Positions 43,245 through 51,932 of a DNA stretch of 64,000 nucleotides are shown one piece after another. The stretch is from Lachnospiraceae bacterium AC2029. GTDB lineage: Bacteria; Bacillota; Clostridia; Lachnospirales; Lachnospiraceae. The stretch spans positions 310,001-374,000 of the forward strand of contig JNLK01000001.1 of NCBI GenBank assembly GCA_000703065.1, read 5' to 3'. A program made the translations under genes and the position numbers. Below the pieces are notes generated by a model that was not told the DNA's origin, did not search any database, and was given only the letters and a program-made list of their open reading frames with translations. Position 1 is the stretch's first letter. Each line of letters begins with the position of its first letter.

Positions 43245-43619
43245 TCAGTCATGGTCTTTGATGTGCTTGACAATGTCGATCGCAAATCCGGACGGCGAAG
43301 CCATCAGAACCGACTTGGAAGAGCTTGTCACGGAATCGCTGCCGTCAACAGCCTTAAATCCGCGAGAAGTCAACAGGGCAAATGCCTCATCCAGGTTATC
43401 CACGTTCATGCGGATGATAGTCATATCACGGTCCAGCTTTGCCACGTTGGTAACATCCACATGGAATCCATTTGAATCCTTCATCCGTACAGTGTTGATA
43501 TCCTCGCTTACGCCACTCACTTTGTTGTGGCGTTTTTCGAATCCCAGTTCCTCAAAGAGCTTAATAGTATCGTCCGCTTTCGTTGTCACGATCAACGGAT
43601 TAAATGATGTGATCTTCAT
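43245..43619 (-). CDS. VOC-superfamily (glyoxalase/dioxygenase fold) protein 1
   Basis: A 124-residue protein with a single VOC module pair: MKITSFNPLIVTTKADDTIK, LFEELGFEKRHNKVSG, FHVDVTNV, MTIIRMNVDNLDEAFALLTS and SVLMASPSGFAIDIVKHIKD. It is a paralogue of the protein at 54183-54566, with the same first and last motifs. The metal ligands of classical glyoxalases are not clearly conserved. The IS200/IS605 element at 43641-45628 sits 22 bp upstream of its ATG and separates it from its probable promoter near 45660-45740, so expression is likely changed. Confidence 0.85.
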   Translation of the reverse strand: MKITSFNPLIVTTKADDTIKLFEELGFEKRHNKVSGVSEDINTVRMKDSNGFHVDVTNVAKLDRDMTIIRMNVDNLDEAFALLTSRGFKAVDGSDSVTSSSKSVLMASPSGFAIDIVKHIKDHD

Positions 43620-43697
43620 AAGTAAAACCTTTCGTTTGATGTAGGCGGAAACCCACTGCCCTCGGGCGGTGGGAGGAGCCTTGTAAATCCGTAGCCA

Positions 43698-44102
43698 TTA
43701 ACCTTGACTTTCGATGTACTTTTGTATAGTAGCTGATGATACTTCGCCAATGCTACAGGCAAAATACCCGTCAGACCAAAATATCTTATGCTTCCAATAG
43801 CACTCAGACAGAAAACTTGGATATTTCTGCCATAGATAATACGTTGTTTGCTGTTTAATCAGCTTAACAATGTCGCATACTCTATCCGTAGTATCGTAGC
43901 TTATCAGAAAGTGTATATGGTCTTTGTCGGTTTCCATAGCAATGATGCCATATCCTTTGGAATTGCAGATATCGTAAATCTTTTGTTTTACATCGTCCGC
44001 AATAGAACTTTTAAGTATTTGTTTGCGGTACTTGGTGACAAGGACAATATGTACTTTTAGACTATACTTACGCCTGTTACGGCGATTATATCTGTTATCC
44101 AT
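43698..44102 (-). CDS. tnpA: IS200/IS605 Y1 transposase TnpA
   Basis: A 134-residue single-strand transposase. The HUH motif is DHIHFLI (His62, His64) and the catalytic tyrosine is Tyr129 in YIESQG. Length and motifs are complete, so it should be active: it cuts and joins single-stranded element ends at the subterminal hairpins. It starts 3 bp after the stop codon of the 56-residue ORF upstream, in one transcript divergent from tnpB. Confidence 0.93.
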   Translation of the reverse strand: MDNRYNRRNRRKYSLKVHIVLVTKYRKQILKSSIADDVKQKIYDICNSKGYGIIAMETDKDHIHFLISYDTTDRVCDIVKLIKQQTTYYLWQKYPSFLSECYWKHKIFWSDGYFACSIGEVSSATIQKYIESQG

Positions 44103-44105
44103 AGG

Positions 44106-44276
44106 TTAATCGCTTTCGTTTGGATTACCCTTAATCTTGTGGATATTTTTAACAACCTCCTCCACAAACCATTCTGCATCAAGTTTATTTGTATTTGCCA
44201 CATCTATTAAGTTCTTAACAAAATACTCAGCTTCGGATTTTGCTAATTCCTTCGCATCTTTGAGCCAGTCTTCCAT
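44106..44276 (-). CDS. Small 56-residue acidic protein encoded with tnpA
   Basis: ATG at 44276 behind AAGGAG with a 7-base spacing. The product is helical and acidic (MEDWLKDAKELAKSEAEYFV, DAEWFVEEVVKNIHKIKG). The stop is 3 bp before the tnpA start. It has no membrane helix or recognised domain. Location between tnpA and tnpB suggests a regulator or partner of transposition, but no function is known to me. Confidence 0.6.
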   Translation of the reverse strand: MEDWLKDAKELAKSEAEYFVKNLIDVANTNKLDAEWFVEEVVKNIHKIKGNPNESD

Positions 44277-44352
44277 AAAATACTCCTTGCATATTGACTT
44301 TCACTAACAGCTATTATATCATATTCTTAGTGAATTATCAATGAGGTGCATG

Positions 44353-45492
44353 ATGGAACAGATGACAGTTACAGCTAAAATTCAGATTGCAGCCACGCCA
44401 GACAGTAAGGTTCTACTTGATGAAACTATGTCTGTTTATTCTGATGCATGTAATTATGTATCTGACTATGTGTTCCATACTCACGACCTGAAACAGTTCT
44501 CACTTAATAAGGTTTTATACTCCACACTTCGAGAGAAGTTTGGGCTTAAATCTCAGATGGCACAGTCTGTATTTAAGACTGTTATCGCAAGATATAAGAC
44601 TATTCTCGAAAATCAGAAAGAGTGGATTCAACCATCTTTCAAGAAGCCTCAGTATGACCTTGTTTGGAACAGGGATTATTCCCTTACGCAAAACTGTTTT
44701 TCAGTCAATACACTGAATGGTCGTGTCAAGTTACCTTATTTCGCCGAGGGTATGTCTAAATATTTTGACCACACAATCTATAAGTTCGGCACAGCCAAGC
44801 TCGTAAACAAGCATGGTAAGTATTTTTTGCATATCCCCGTTACTTATGATATCGAGGAAAGTAATGTTTCCGATATCTGCAATGTTGTAGGTATCGACAG
44901 GGGTATCAACTTTGTTGTTGCCACCTATGGTAGTAGGCACAAGTCTGGTTTTGTAAGCGGTAAAGCCATCAAGCAGAAACGTGCAAGCTATGCCAAACTT
45001 CGAAAGGAACTCCAAATGCGTCAGACTCCATCATCAAGACGTAGGCTTAAAGCTATCGGTCAGCGAGAAAACCGTTGGATGCAGGATGTTAACCACCAGG
45101 TATCAAAGGCACTCGTTGAGAGCAATCCGAAGCATACGCTCTTTGTTCTTGAAGATTTGTCGGGCGTTCGCAACGCTACAGAGCGTGTCAGGACTAAAGA
45201 CCGCTATGTTTCTGTATCATGGTCTTTCTATGACCTTGAACAGAAGCTTATCTACAAGGCTAAACAGAATCAGTCTACTGTTATTAAGGTTAATCCTCGT
45301 TATACGAGCCAGTGTTGTCCTGTATGTGGACACATTGAAAAAGCTAACCGTAACAAGAAGATGCATCTGTTTGCCTGTAAAAACTGTGGCTATAAATCAA
45401 ACGATGACCGCATTGGAGCTATGAATCTGTATCGCATGGGAATCAACTATCTTGAAGATAACCAAGTACCTGATACAGATACGGCAGAGTAA
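44353..45492 (+). CDS. tnpB: TnpB RNA-guided nuclease (IS605 OrfB)
   Basis: A 379-residue protein of usual TnpB length. The RuvC catalytic residues are present: Asp182 in VGIDRGINFV, Glu267 in FVLEDLSG and Asp352 in KSNDDRIGAMN. The zinc ribbon has Cys322, Cys325, Cys342 and Cys345. The start at 44353 is placed 6 bases after GAGGT; ATGs at 44341 and 44350 are alternatives. TnpB uses an omega RNA made from the right end of the element to cut target-adjacent-motif-flanked DNA, which favours retention of the element. With the TTGAT insertion site here, the predicted motif is TTGAT. All motifs are intact. Confidence 0.93.
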   Translation: MEQMTVTAKIQIAATPDSKVLLDETMSVYSDACNYVSDYVFHTHDLKQFSLNKVLYSTLREKFGLKSQMAQSVFKTVIARYKTILENQKEWIQPSFKKPQYDLVWNRDYSLTQNCFSVNTLNGRVKLPYFAEGMSKYFDHTIYKFGTAKLVNKHGKYFLHIPVTYDIEESNVSDICNVVGIDRGINFVVATYGSRHKSGFVSGKAIKQKRASYAKLRKELQMRQTPSSRRRLKAIGQRENRWMQDVNHQVSKALVESNPKHTLFVLEDLSGVRNATERVRTKDRYVSVSWSFYDLEQKLIYKAKQNQSTVIKVNPRYTSQCCPVCGHIEKANRNKKMHLFACKNCGYKSNDDRIGAMNLYRMGINYLEDNQVPDTDTAE

Positions 45493-45648
45493 ATCTTTGT
45501 CGTAAGGGGCGGTGTCAACCGTCCCATGATGCGACCCCACGGAAGTTACACCGACAAAATGTAGGAGTTATTGCAACGAACTACAGGGGAGTCGCAAGCC
45601 ACGTACCTTTAGGTGCGTGGTAGTTGACAGTTCTGACCTCCAAAAAAA
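45480..45648 (+). ncRNA. Predicted omega RNA (reRNA) at the tnpB 3' end with its guide
   Basis: The noncoding right end folds into several stems: GGGGCGGT/ACCGTCCC after the tnpB stop, TGTAG/CTACA, GACCCC/GGGGAGTC and the terminal CCACGTACC hairpin. By analogy with other TnpB systems the scaffold ends at the TTGAC element end (45628), and the following about 16-20 bases (starting AGTTCTGACCTCC) serve as guide. The 5' end is uncertain and may lie inside tnpB. Confidence 0.55.
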
Positions 45649-45713
45649 CTCCTGTCTTCCATTTTCCTGATTCTTCAGAAGACTCTTATATTTTATCATA
45701 GATCATAGATAAC

Positions 45714-45735
45714 GAACGTTCCATATTGGCACACT
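45714..45735 (-). promoter_or_regulatory. 22-bp element shared with the VOC2 promoter region
   Basis: Identical to 54629-54650; core GAACGTTCCATATTGGCAC. In both places it precedes an A/T-rich -10-like region (here ATGATAAAAT) reading towards the VOC gene. It contains the half-palindrome GTGCC-N5-GGAAC. Here the IS element has separated it from its gene. Confidence 0.55.
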
Positions 45736-46004
45736 CTTCTTTTCATTACACATGATACAGGGACAGCCCCTTTTTACGCAAGACTGCAAACTGCTTTTGT
45801 CAAGAAGTTGTAAAGAACAGGGATATATAATACACACTGAAGAAAAACAGCAACCGGCCCGAATTCCTTCTCCGCAAAGGTTCCCAAAGCGATCCGGGAC
45901 TGGGCAAAAACAGATGCACAACAGTATCTCCGGAACAGTAAGGTCCGCAAGTACAACGAAGCATAACCGGTTTGTGACCGGACAGAATCATACGCGCAGT
46001 CGCC

Positions 46005-46062
46005 ATGACATTAGGACGGGTTCACTGTCGCGCTCCTGACATTGAACCCGTCCCCATGTCAT
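46005..46062. repeat. REP variant with ATGACAT outer arms
   Basis: Arms ATGACAT-ta-GGACGGGTTCA (46005-46024) and the matching TGAACCCGTCC-cc-ATGTCAT (46043-46062). It lies 37 bp beyond the stop codon of the gene at 46100. Confidence 0.75.
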
Positions 46063-46099
46063 ACTCCCCAGCTCATCATTGATTGAGAAGCAATCCTTC

Positions 46100-47236
46100 T
46101 TACTGTTGTCCGTATTCACCATATTCACAGCCGATATGAGTGGCTTCGATCTCATCCACCAAAGTCAACTGTCCCTCCTTCTTATCAAAAAGGCGAACAG
46201 TTCCCCAGCCATTTCCGCCATTCCAGAGTCTGTTATGCTTTTTCGTTCCGTCCGGGGCTTCATAATTGACCAGCAGCATATCCTTCTTCCGGCAGAAAAC
46301 CTCTGTCTCCATAACAGCGTGGACATTTTCCTGTCTTACATGCCAGACAACAAGCTCCTCCTGCTCTTCAAAAGAAAAGTCCGTTTTCACCTTCAGATGC
46401 AGCTTTGAGAAGTTGAAATCATATTCTTTGCCCTCGTAGTAAAATACACCAAGGAGCCGACGGTCCAGCGGGACAAAATAAACCTTCGGACGTCCGCCTC
46501 CGATATCAAAGACACTGCTTTGCAGCTGCTTGCCGGTCTTTTTACTGAAGAGACAGTTGGACGACAGCCAAACCCAAGGGCTGGTAAAGTCACGCCCCCA
46601 GTTCTTATCTGCATATCCATAGCATTTTTCCGGTGTGACGATATATTTCCTACCATTATAAGTAATCGTTCCTTTATAAGCACTCTTCATACCCTCAGCG
46701 TGCCAGTACATGGCAAATGCTTCTATATCGCGCAGCGCTTTACTCGCACCATATCCTACATTGAATGCGATCTGTTTTTTAACAAGCAGATCCCAGGTCA
46801 TCTCTCCGGAATCACACATCCACTCCGGATGTGCGGCCACCTCCTCAGCAGTGATCCTGATACTTCCTGTCAAATGCTTTTCCGAGGCCTGGCAGTCTTC
46901 TGCCTTGATACGATATGGCCCGTCCGGATGAAGGTGTACCTTCTTCCATCCAAAAAAGCGATGGAGCTGGCAATGATCCTCACCCCAGGTACCGGCCTTC
47001 ACCATCAGATAGGACGGCCGCTTGCCGGCAGCCTGATTCTCCGGCAACTGCCCAAGCACCGGTTCCTCTTCTCCCAAGGCAGGATTACAGATAAAATACT
47101 CAATGAAAAATGCCTTGTCCTCCCCTGTCTCCGCATCCTGCGCAGTAAAAGAATGCCACCACCAGTCATATCCGAGATGTGCTAAAGGCCCTCGAAGCAT
47201 ACATGCATTTCTTGTAATATCATGATGATTGAACAT
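46100..47236 (-). CDS. Tocopherol-cyclase-like / lipocalin-type protein
   Basis: A 378-residue protein without signal peptide. Features include LAHLGYDWWWHSFTAQDA at the start, GYADKNWGRDFTSPWVWLSS in the middle (the EKNWG..P..W pattern of the tocopherol cyclase/CrtC-like fold) and alternating beta strands elsewhere. Bacterial members are of unknown function and are not expected to make tocopherol; lipid binding or modification is a reasonable guess. The ribosome site is GAGAGGAG, 9 bases upstream. It is separated from the giant protease gene by about 90 bp on the same strand and may be co-transcribed. Confidence 0.65.
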   Translation of the reverse strand: MFNHHDITRNACMLRGPLAHLGYDWWWHSFTAQDAETGEDKAFFIEYFICNPALGEEEPVLGQLPENQAAGKRPSYLMVKAGTWGEDHCQLHRFFGWKKVHLHPDGPYRIKAEDCQASEKHLTGSIRITAEEVAAHPEWMCDSGEMTWDLLVKKQIAFNVGYGASKALRDIEAFAMYWHAEGMKSAYKGTITYNGRKYIVTPEKCYGYADKNWGRDFTSPWVWLSSNCLFSKKTGKQLQSSVFDIGGGRPKVYFVPLDRRLLGVFYYEGKEYDFNFSKLHLKVKTDFSFEEQEELVVWHVRQENVHAVMETEVFCRKKDMLLVNYEAPDGTKKHNRLWNGGNGWGTVRLFDKKEGQLTLVDEIEATHIGCEYGEYGQQ

Positions 47237-47326
47237 AATACTATTCTCCTCTCTCCCGCAGGACGTTTATATCCACGCAGGCGATTCCGAACTGTCCAGA
47301 ACCGCCCACGTTATGTGACTGCAAAA

Positions 47327-50300
47327 TTACGGTAAAATCCTTATACATGGACGAATTGATGCCATGACATAGTCTTCAAGACCACGTTCGAATCCACCCT
47401 CATCATCGACATATTCAGCATCTGCATCAGTATCAGAAGAGGATCTTTCCGTGCGTAACCACCACCACGGTTTCCAATAGTTTTCTGCCAGGTAAGAAGT
47501 AACTTCACATTTTCTATCATCATTGCCATTAAAGTATTTTAAAGCCTCATCCTTGCTTAACATGAACACCTTATCCGTCGTTTTTTCCAACCCTGTTTCC
47601 TGAATCAGCTTTTGCTCATCCGCACTGAAAGCTTCACTCAGGAACGTGCTATTCGCCCACTCACGCATTGCACTCTTCGACCAGTTTCTGCTATTCTTCA
47701 GCAACTGATCGGTCGATCCCTCCAGGGCGTATTTGCTGATCAGCAGAAGGCTTCCGTCCTCGCCCTTATCCAGAACACGCCACTCAATCGGCTCCTTTCC
47801 GTTATCTGAAGAATTATCCTGTTCATAACTGCCAAATGTAACGATATCCCCGACCTTGGCATCCTTAAGAGGATTCCCGGTGTTAGCCTCTTTCGGTTCG
47901 ACGGTTTCTTCCTCCTCATAATCAAGGCATTCATAAACTGACCAGAATGTGATACCATCCACAGTCTTCAATTCCAATTTTGCCTTCATACTACCCAGGA
48001 TTTCCGGATTGTCCGAGAAATCACTGTCACGTTCATTTACAAGATCGAACGTCACATAATAGTATTTTCCGGATTTTCGGATTTTAATACTATCACTCTT
48101 TGCAACAGTCATTCCTCCGTTCCAACCTTCACGGGTTTGCAACTGCTCTACCCGATAGTAATATCCTTCATACTCATAATAACCAGCGCCATTATAGTCC
48201 CTGGTAAGTCCTTCCTCTCCAAATATATTGTTAGCATTCTTTATAGCTTTATCGGACATATTGAATATGTTCTTCTCCATCCATTCGATGCCTTCAATCT
48301 TCACGCCCCAACCATCAGCCACTTTCTTCTCCTGAGAGTTAAATCCTACCGATGTTTCGATTTGTCTGGGATTTCCTTTTATTATATCTGCATTTGGGAA
48401 CTTGAACTCTATCGTTTTTCCATCCACATAGTATCCCCGAACCCCGCTGGTATCAAAAATACGATCTCTGTTGTTATTTATAAAGGCATTATCCGGTGTT
48501 TCTTCGATACTTTTCATATCATATCCCAAATAATAGGTTCCAAATAACCAATTAAACATCTCCTTCTCAGGCAGATCATCAAAGTTGATCTCCTCCACCT
48601 CTGCCGAGAGCACGATCTCAATCTTCTCTACCGTCTTTCCGGCTTCTACCACCACATCCTTCACTTCAAAGGGCTCAAAGCCATCCATCGAAGCTGTGAT
48701 GGTCCAGGTTCCTTCTTCCAGGGTAAGTGTGATGGATCCGTTTGCATCCAGCTTTCCTGTCACATCATCCTTCCCTTCGCAGGATGCCTTTACTGCAACC
48801 GCAGTAGGCTCATCAATCTCTGCAAGCAGTTCTTTACTCAGAGCAAGCTCAACGATTCCACCCTTCGGCTGATTCTCTTCGATCTCCTTCTGCATCTTAT
48901 CCCTGATACCGGAAAGATCGCCGGAATCCCGCTTCGCCCTTGCGGCTTCCACCGCCATGTAAAGGTTCAGATAACCGCGCTCAATTGTTGCATCGTCCAC
49001 CTTTGTTCTCACGGTATAGTAGCAGTTATCCAGCACGATCTGCTTCACATCGAGCATGGAAATGTCGGGCAGTATGCCCATCACAAGGGAGCATCCGCCT
49101 GTTACAAAGGCTGTTGCTTCACTGGTACCGCTTCGCTTCTCCGTCCGGTCTCCGGGAATGTCGGAAAGCACATCGTGGCCGGGAGCGAAAATGTCGATAC
49201 GCTCTCCATAGTTTGTGGTTTTTGTTTTCGTATATCCTGTCAGTTTGGCACCTTCATATACACATTTAGCACCGCCTACTACAACGATACGGTCACGTAC
49301 CGTTTCATTCTCGATACCGCTGAGGAAGTTCTTCTTGAGGTCAGTAGCACCTTTATTTCCCGCAGATTTGATGATCAGGAAGTCCCATGGCTCCTCGCCT
49401 TCTTCGTCAACCTCCAGGCAGTCAAGGAAGAATTCCTCCATCTCCTTGTTCATCCGGGCGATCATGTCTGCCTGCTCCTGCTTTCCTTCCTCACTATCCG
49501 CATCTTCGAACAGGGGATCCAGATCCATGCTGACGTTGATAAGGCGCACGCCGTTCTCCTTCATGATGGTCAGCGCATACTTGTATGCAAAGATGGATGT
49601 CAGTGCTTTTCCGCCCTCATAGCTTTCGTTGGGTGTACTTGCATAACCGTAGAGGTTTGCATTCTGTGCTACTCCGGCGATACCGAAGCTATCCTGCAGA
49701 TTTGCACCGATGATGCCGGCGATATGGGTACCATGGGAGAGTCTCTTCTCTTCTATCTTCTCCGTATCACTCATATCCTTTGATCCATATCGTCCGGTGT
49801 AGGGCGCATAATCGTCTTTTACAGAAATCTGGCCGGAGGCATCCGTCGGGTCGCCCTCAACTGTTTGGGAAGAGGTAACCTCTTCACCGTCTTCATTCCA
49901 TGTTTTGAAGGGAACAAATTTGTCTGTCAGATCCTTATGGGTCGGATCAATGGTGGAATCGAGGATTCCCACATTTACGCCGGAGTACTCACTTGCAGCA
50001 CCCGAGGACTGTCTATCTTCGATGTCCTGCCAGATCTTCGGAGCCCAAACGGACTCTACCGCCCAGTTATTTCCGTCAGGCTGGTAAATGTTCCACTCAA
50101 GATCCGAACCGTAGGGCTCATCCTCATTATTATCATCCTTCCAGGGATTGTCCTCATAGAAGAATCCACCATGGCTACCGAAGACATAGTGCAGCTTCAC
50201 AGACGCAACCAGATCGTTTCCGTTCCATTCGTCAATGATCCGATCCAACTGATCCTTGCTTGTCACATCGGGAAACTCAATCTGATAATCCCTGCTGATG

Positions 50301-51199
50301 GGGATAGAACCGACGACGGAACCATTCTTTTCCTTCACAAGCTTCTTGATCTTACTCTCGGTAGCATCCTTCGTACCATGGATCAGAAGCTGGTTCTTTA
50401 CATAGAGTGCGCGTCCGGTCATCCCCACATCCTTATTCAGGAACATCTTGAAGAACGGAGTATCCTTCCTCTTGTTCATCATGGCACGGATAGCAAAGAC
50501 GCTTCCCAGAACGATCCCCACCAGAAGAACACCCAGCACCGAAAGCTTCAGGGCCAGATTCTTAGGTTTCTTCTTCACCTTGAATTTCTTCTTTTCTGCC
50601 CGGTTCCGATCCGGTCCCTCAGGTATGGATCCGGATTTCGTACCGGGAGAGGCGAGGTCGCCCGTGTCACCGACGGTTACCCTTGTAGTAGGACGTTCCG
50701 TTGTCGGAATACGGCCGAAGGTTCCGTTCTCGCCTGTGGGCTGATTGGTGGGCGTTCCGCCCTGCATCCCGGTGGGCTGACCGGTTGGCATTCCGCCCTG
50801 CATCCCGGTAGGCTGTCCGGCGGGCATTCCGCCCTGCATCCCGGTGGGCTGACCGGTGGGTGTTCCGCCCTGGATCCCGGTAGGCTGTCCGGTGGGCATT
50901 CCGCCCTGCATCCCGGTGGGTTGTCCGGTAGGCGTTCCCCCCTGCATCCCTGTGGGCTGGCCGATAGGAGTTCCGCCCCGCATCCCTGTGGGCTGGCCTT
51001 GAGCATTGGGTCTGATGAGAACTGTGGGGCGCTCCGATTCCGGGATCTGCTCCTGCGGGATTCCCCCGCCCTGTGCACTTCCCGGCATACCTGTCGGAAC
51101 ATTTCCCTGTGCATCCACATAGCCGGTCGGCCCACCACACACCGGACATATACTGACCATCATTTTCAGTTCATATCCACATGAATTACAATACGCCAT
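47327..51199 (-). CDS. Giant zinc-ribbon, membrane-anchored subtilisin-like protease
   Basis: A 1290-residue protein. N-terminal zinc ribbon (CNSCGYELKMMVSICPVCGG), a low-complexity region of 12-residue repeats (PTGMQGGTPTGQ, about residues 68-155), one membrane helix (about 215-240) and a subtilase domain. The triad is complete: Asp near 411 (VGILDSTIDPTH), His near 490 (LSHGTHIAGI) and Ser near 692 (KRSGTSEATAF). A PEGA-like beta domain (about 805-870) and a DUF6273 domain (about 1110-1285, WRVLDKGEDGSLLLISKYAL) follow. The start at 51199 follows GGAGAG by 7 bases and overlaps the nucleotidyltransferase 3' end by 14 bp, so the two are coupled. The zinc ribbon would be cytoplasmic and the protease outside. 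Confidence 0.88.
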   Translation of the reverse strand: MAYCNSCGYELKMMVSICPVCGGPTGYVDAQGNVPTGMPGSAQGGGIPQEQIPESERPTVLIRPNAQGQPTGMRGGTPIGQPTGMQGGTPTGQPTGMQGGMPTGQPTGIQGGTPTGQPTGMQGGMPAGQPTGMQGGMPTGQPTGMQGGTPTNQPTGENGTFGRIPTTERPTTRVTVGDTGDLASPGTKSGSIPEGPDRNRAEKKKFKVKKKPKNLALKLSVLGVLLVGIVLGSVFAIRAMMNKRKDTPFFKMFLNKDVGMTGRALYVKNQLLIHGTKDATESKIKKLVKEKNGSVVGSIPISRDYQIEFPDVTSKDQLDRIIDEWNGNDLVASVKLHYVFGSHGGFFYEDNPWKDDNNEDEPYGSDLEWNIYQPDGNNWAVESVWAPKIWQDIEDRQSSGAASEYSGVNVGILDSTIDPTHKDLTDKFVPFKTWNEDGEEVTSSQTVEGDPTDASGQISVKDDYAPYTGRYGSKDMSDTEKIEEKRLSHGTHIAGIIGANLQDSFGIAGVAQNANLYGYASTPNESYEGGKALTSIFAYKYALTIMKENGVRLINVSMDLDPLFEDADSEEGKQEQADMIARMNKEMEEFFLDCLEVDEEGEEPWDFLIIKSAGNKGATDLKKNFLSGIENETVRDRIVVVGGAKCVYEGAKLTGYTKTKTTNYGERIDIFAPGHDVLSDIPGDRTEKRSGTSEATAFVTGGCSLVMGILPDISMLDVKQIVLDNCYYTVRTKVDDATIERGYLNLYMAVEAARAKRDSGDLSGIRDKMQKEIEENQPKGGIVELALSKELLAEIDEPTAVAVKASCEGKDDVTGKLDANGSITLTLEEGTWTITASMDGFEPFEVKDVVVEAGKTVEKIEIVLSAEVEEINFDDLPEKEMFNWLFGTYYLGYDMKSIEETPDNAFINNNRDRIFDTSGVRGYYVDGKTIEFKFPNADIIKGNPRQIETSVGFNSQEKKVADGWGVKIEGIEWMEKNIFNMSDKAIKNANNIFGEEGLTRDYNGAGYYEYEGYYYRVEQLQTREGWNGGMTVAKSDSIKIRKSGKYYYVTFDLVNERDSDFSDNPEILGSMKAKLELKTVDGITFWSVYECLDYEEEETVEPKEANTGNPLKDAKVGDIVTFGSYEQDNSSDNGKEPIEWRVLDKGEDGSLLLISKYALEGSTDQLLKNSRNWSKSAMREWANSTFLSEAFSADEQKLIQETGLEKTTDKVFMLSKDEALKYFNGNDDRKCEVTSYLAENYWKPWWWLRTERSSSDTDADAEYVDDEGGFERGLEDYVMASIRPCIRILP
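50744..50999. repeat. In-frame 36-bp tandem repeats in the protease gene
   Basis: About seven copies of a 36-bp unit containing CCGCCCTGCATCCCGGTGGG encode PTGMQGGTPTGQ-type repeats. Copies differ by a few bases, so copy number may vary between strains. Confidence 0.8.
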
Positions 51200-51932
51200 C
51201 CTCATTCTCTCCATTTTTATTATTTCCAGACTTATTTCGATTTGTAAGCATATTAATTATTTCATCTTCATTTGCAAGGTTGATCGTGTCAGGATATTTC
51301 TGTTCAAAATCTATAACCGTTTCTTTGATTCCCCTCTCCGCCTCGATTGTTTCAACATATCGTTCAGCAAGTTGTTCATCCTCTGCTAATCCATTGACAA
51401 ACAAACGCGAGTCTTCAGGAAGTTCATTCCAATCACCATACAATTGCTCATAAGCCTCTCGAATGTCATCAGGCAATAATGGATTTCCTTCCATTCGATG
51501 CGTCATCAAGATACCGACAATGTCTGACAGATCGTGTTTATACTTACGTCCGGATCGCAGTTTCATCGCCACCAGGTATTGTCCGACAATTGTACGAACA
51601 GTCATTACGTTTGCATATGTACGATAGTAGCTGGAATACTTATACAACTTCGGTGTATAGGATGGGGTAATTTTAAAATCCTCATTTATCCATCCCATGG
51701 GCAGATCCAGCCGATCGCGAACATTGTTGACCGCATCTCTTATGGCTGTTGGTGCCTGAATCAGGGCATCAAAATCAGCTGTTGTATTTCTAAAGCCATA
51801 ATTAAGAACTATAGAAGCTCCGCCTACAAGCACAATTTCAGCCTCGGCCTTCCTATGTGTCAGTCTTTTGAATTCCCTGGCCAACTCCAGCAGGTAGTAA
51901 TTCATGTCATCTTTTTCAAATTCCTTAGGCAA
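51186..51932 (-). CDS. DUF6036/AbiEii-like nucleotidyltransferase, probable toxin
   Basis: A 248-residue protein. The nucleotidyltransferase core is visible: VLVGGASIVLNYGFRNTTADFDAL, giving the GG-S helix and the D-x-D metal pair. DLSDIVGILMTHRMEGNPL and helical C-terminal segments follow. Relatives act as toxins in toxin-antitoxin or abortive-infection pairs (AbiEii type) or as antibiotic-type transferases. Its start (TTG 51932, or ATG 51905) overlaps the HTH gene by 8 bp, and its end overlaps the protease start by 14 bp. Both overlaps point to tightly coupled translation of three genes. Confidence 0.8.
   Translation of the reverse strand: MPKEFEKDDMNYYLLELAREFKRLTHRKAEAEIVLVGGASIVLNYGFRNTTADFDALIQAPTAIRDAVNNVRDRLDLPMGWINEDFKITPSYTPKLYKYSSYYRTYANVMTVRTIVGQYLVAMKLRSGRKYKHDLSDIVGILMTHRMEGNPLLPDDIREAYEQLYGDWNELPEDSRLFVNGLAEDEQLAERYVETIEAERGIKETVIDFEQKYPDTINLANEDEIINMLTNRNKSGNNKNGENEDGVL

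Larger units (their letters stand above)
43641..45628. mobile_element. IS200/IS605-family element with divergent tnpA and tnpB
   Basis: The left boundary is placed after target TTGAT (43636-43640). The left-end hairpin CCCACTGCC/GGGCGGTGGG spans 43652-43673, the right-end hairpin CCACGTACC/GGTGCGTGG spans 45599-45620, and the right cleavage motif TTGAC is at 45624-45628. TTGAT/TTGAC are the cleavage-site sequences known for ISDra2. No target duplication is expected for this family. It carries tnpA, a small ORF, tnpB and the omega RNA region, and appears complete (1988 bp). Confidence 0.85.
45629..46099. other. Intergenic region: displaced VOC1 promoter, gene debris and a REP variant
   Basis: It holds the conserved motif at 45714-45735, a half-REP (CAGGGACAG at about 45754) and weak overlapping minus-strand frames at 45703-46006 with a hydrophobic C-terminal stretch (VAVFLQCVLYIPVLYNFL), which may be debris of a membrane-protein gene but lack a ribosome site. 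A REP variant lies at 46005-46062. No intact gene is supported. Confidence 0.5.

Noticed and set aside
43021-43285. Minus-strand frames in the 126-bp repeat (CSASRNASSLRSD-type peptides)
   Set aside because: They arise from hairpin repeats and the tRNA 3' end; no ribosome site.
45703-46006. Overlapping minus-strand frames with a hydrophobic tail
   Set aside because: Three overlapping frames, no ribosome site and no family; at most gene debris, so not called as a gene.
50744-50999. Possible CRISPR array in the protease gene
   Set aside because: The 36-bp units are contiguous and in frame, coding for a Pro/Gly/Gln-rich repeat.
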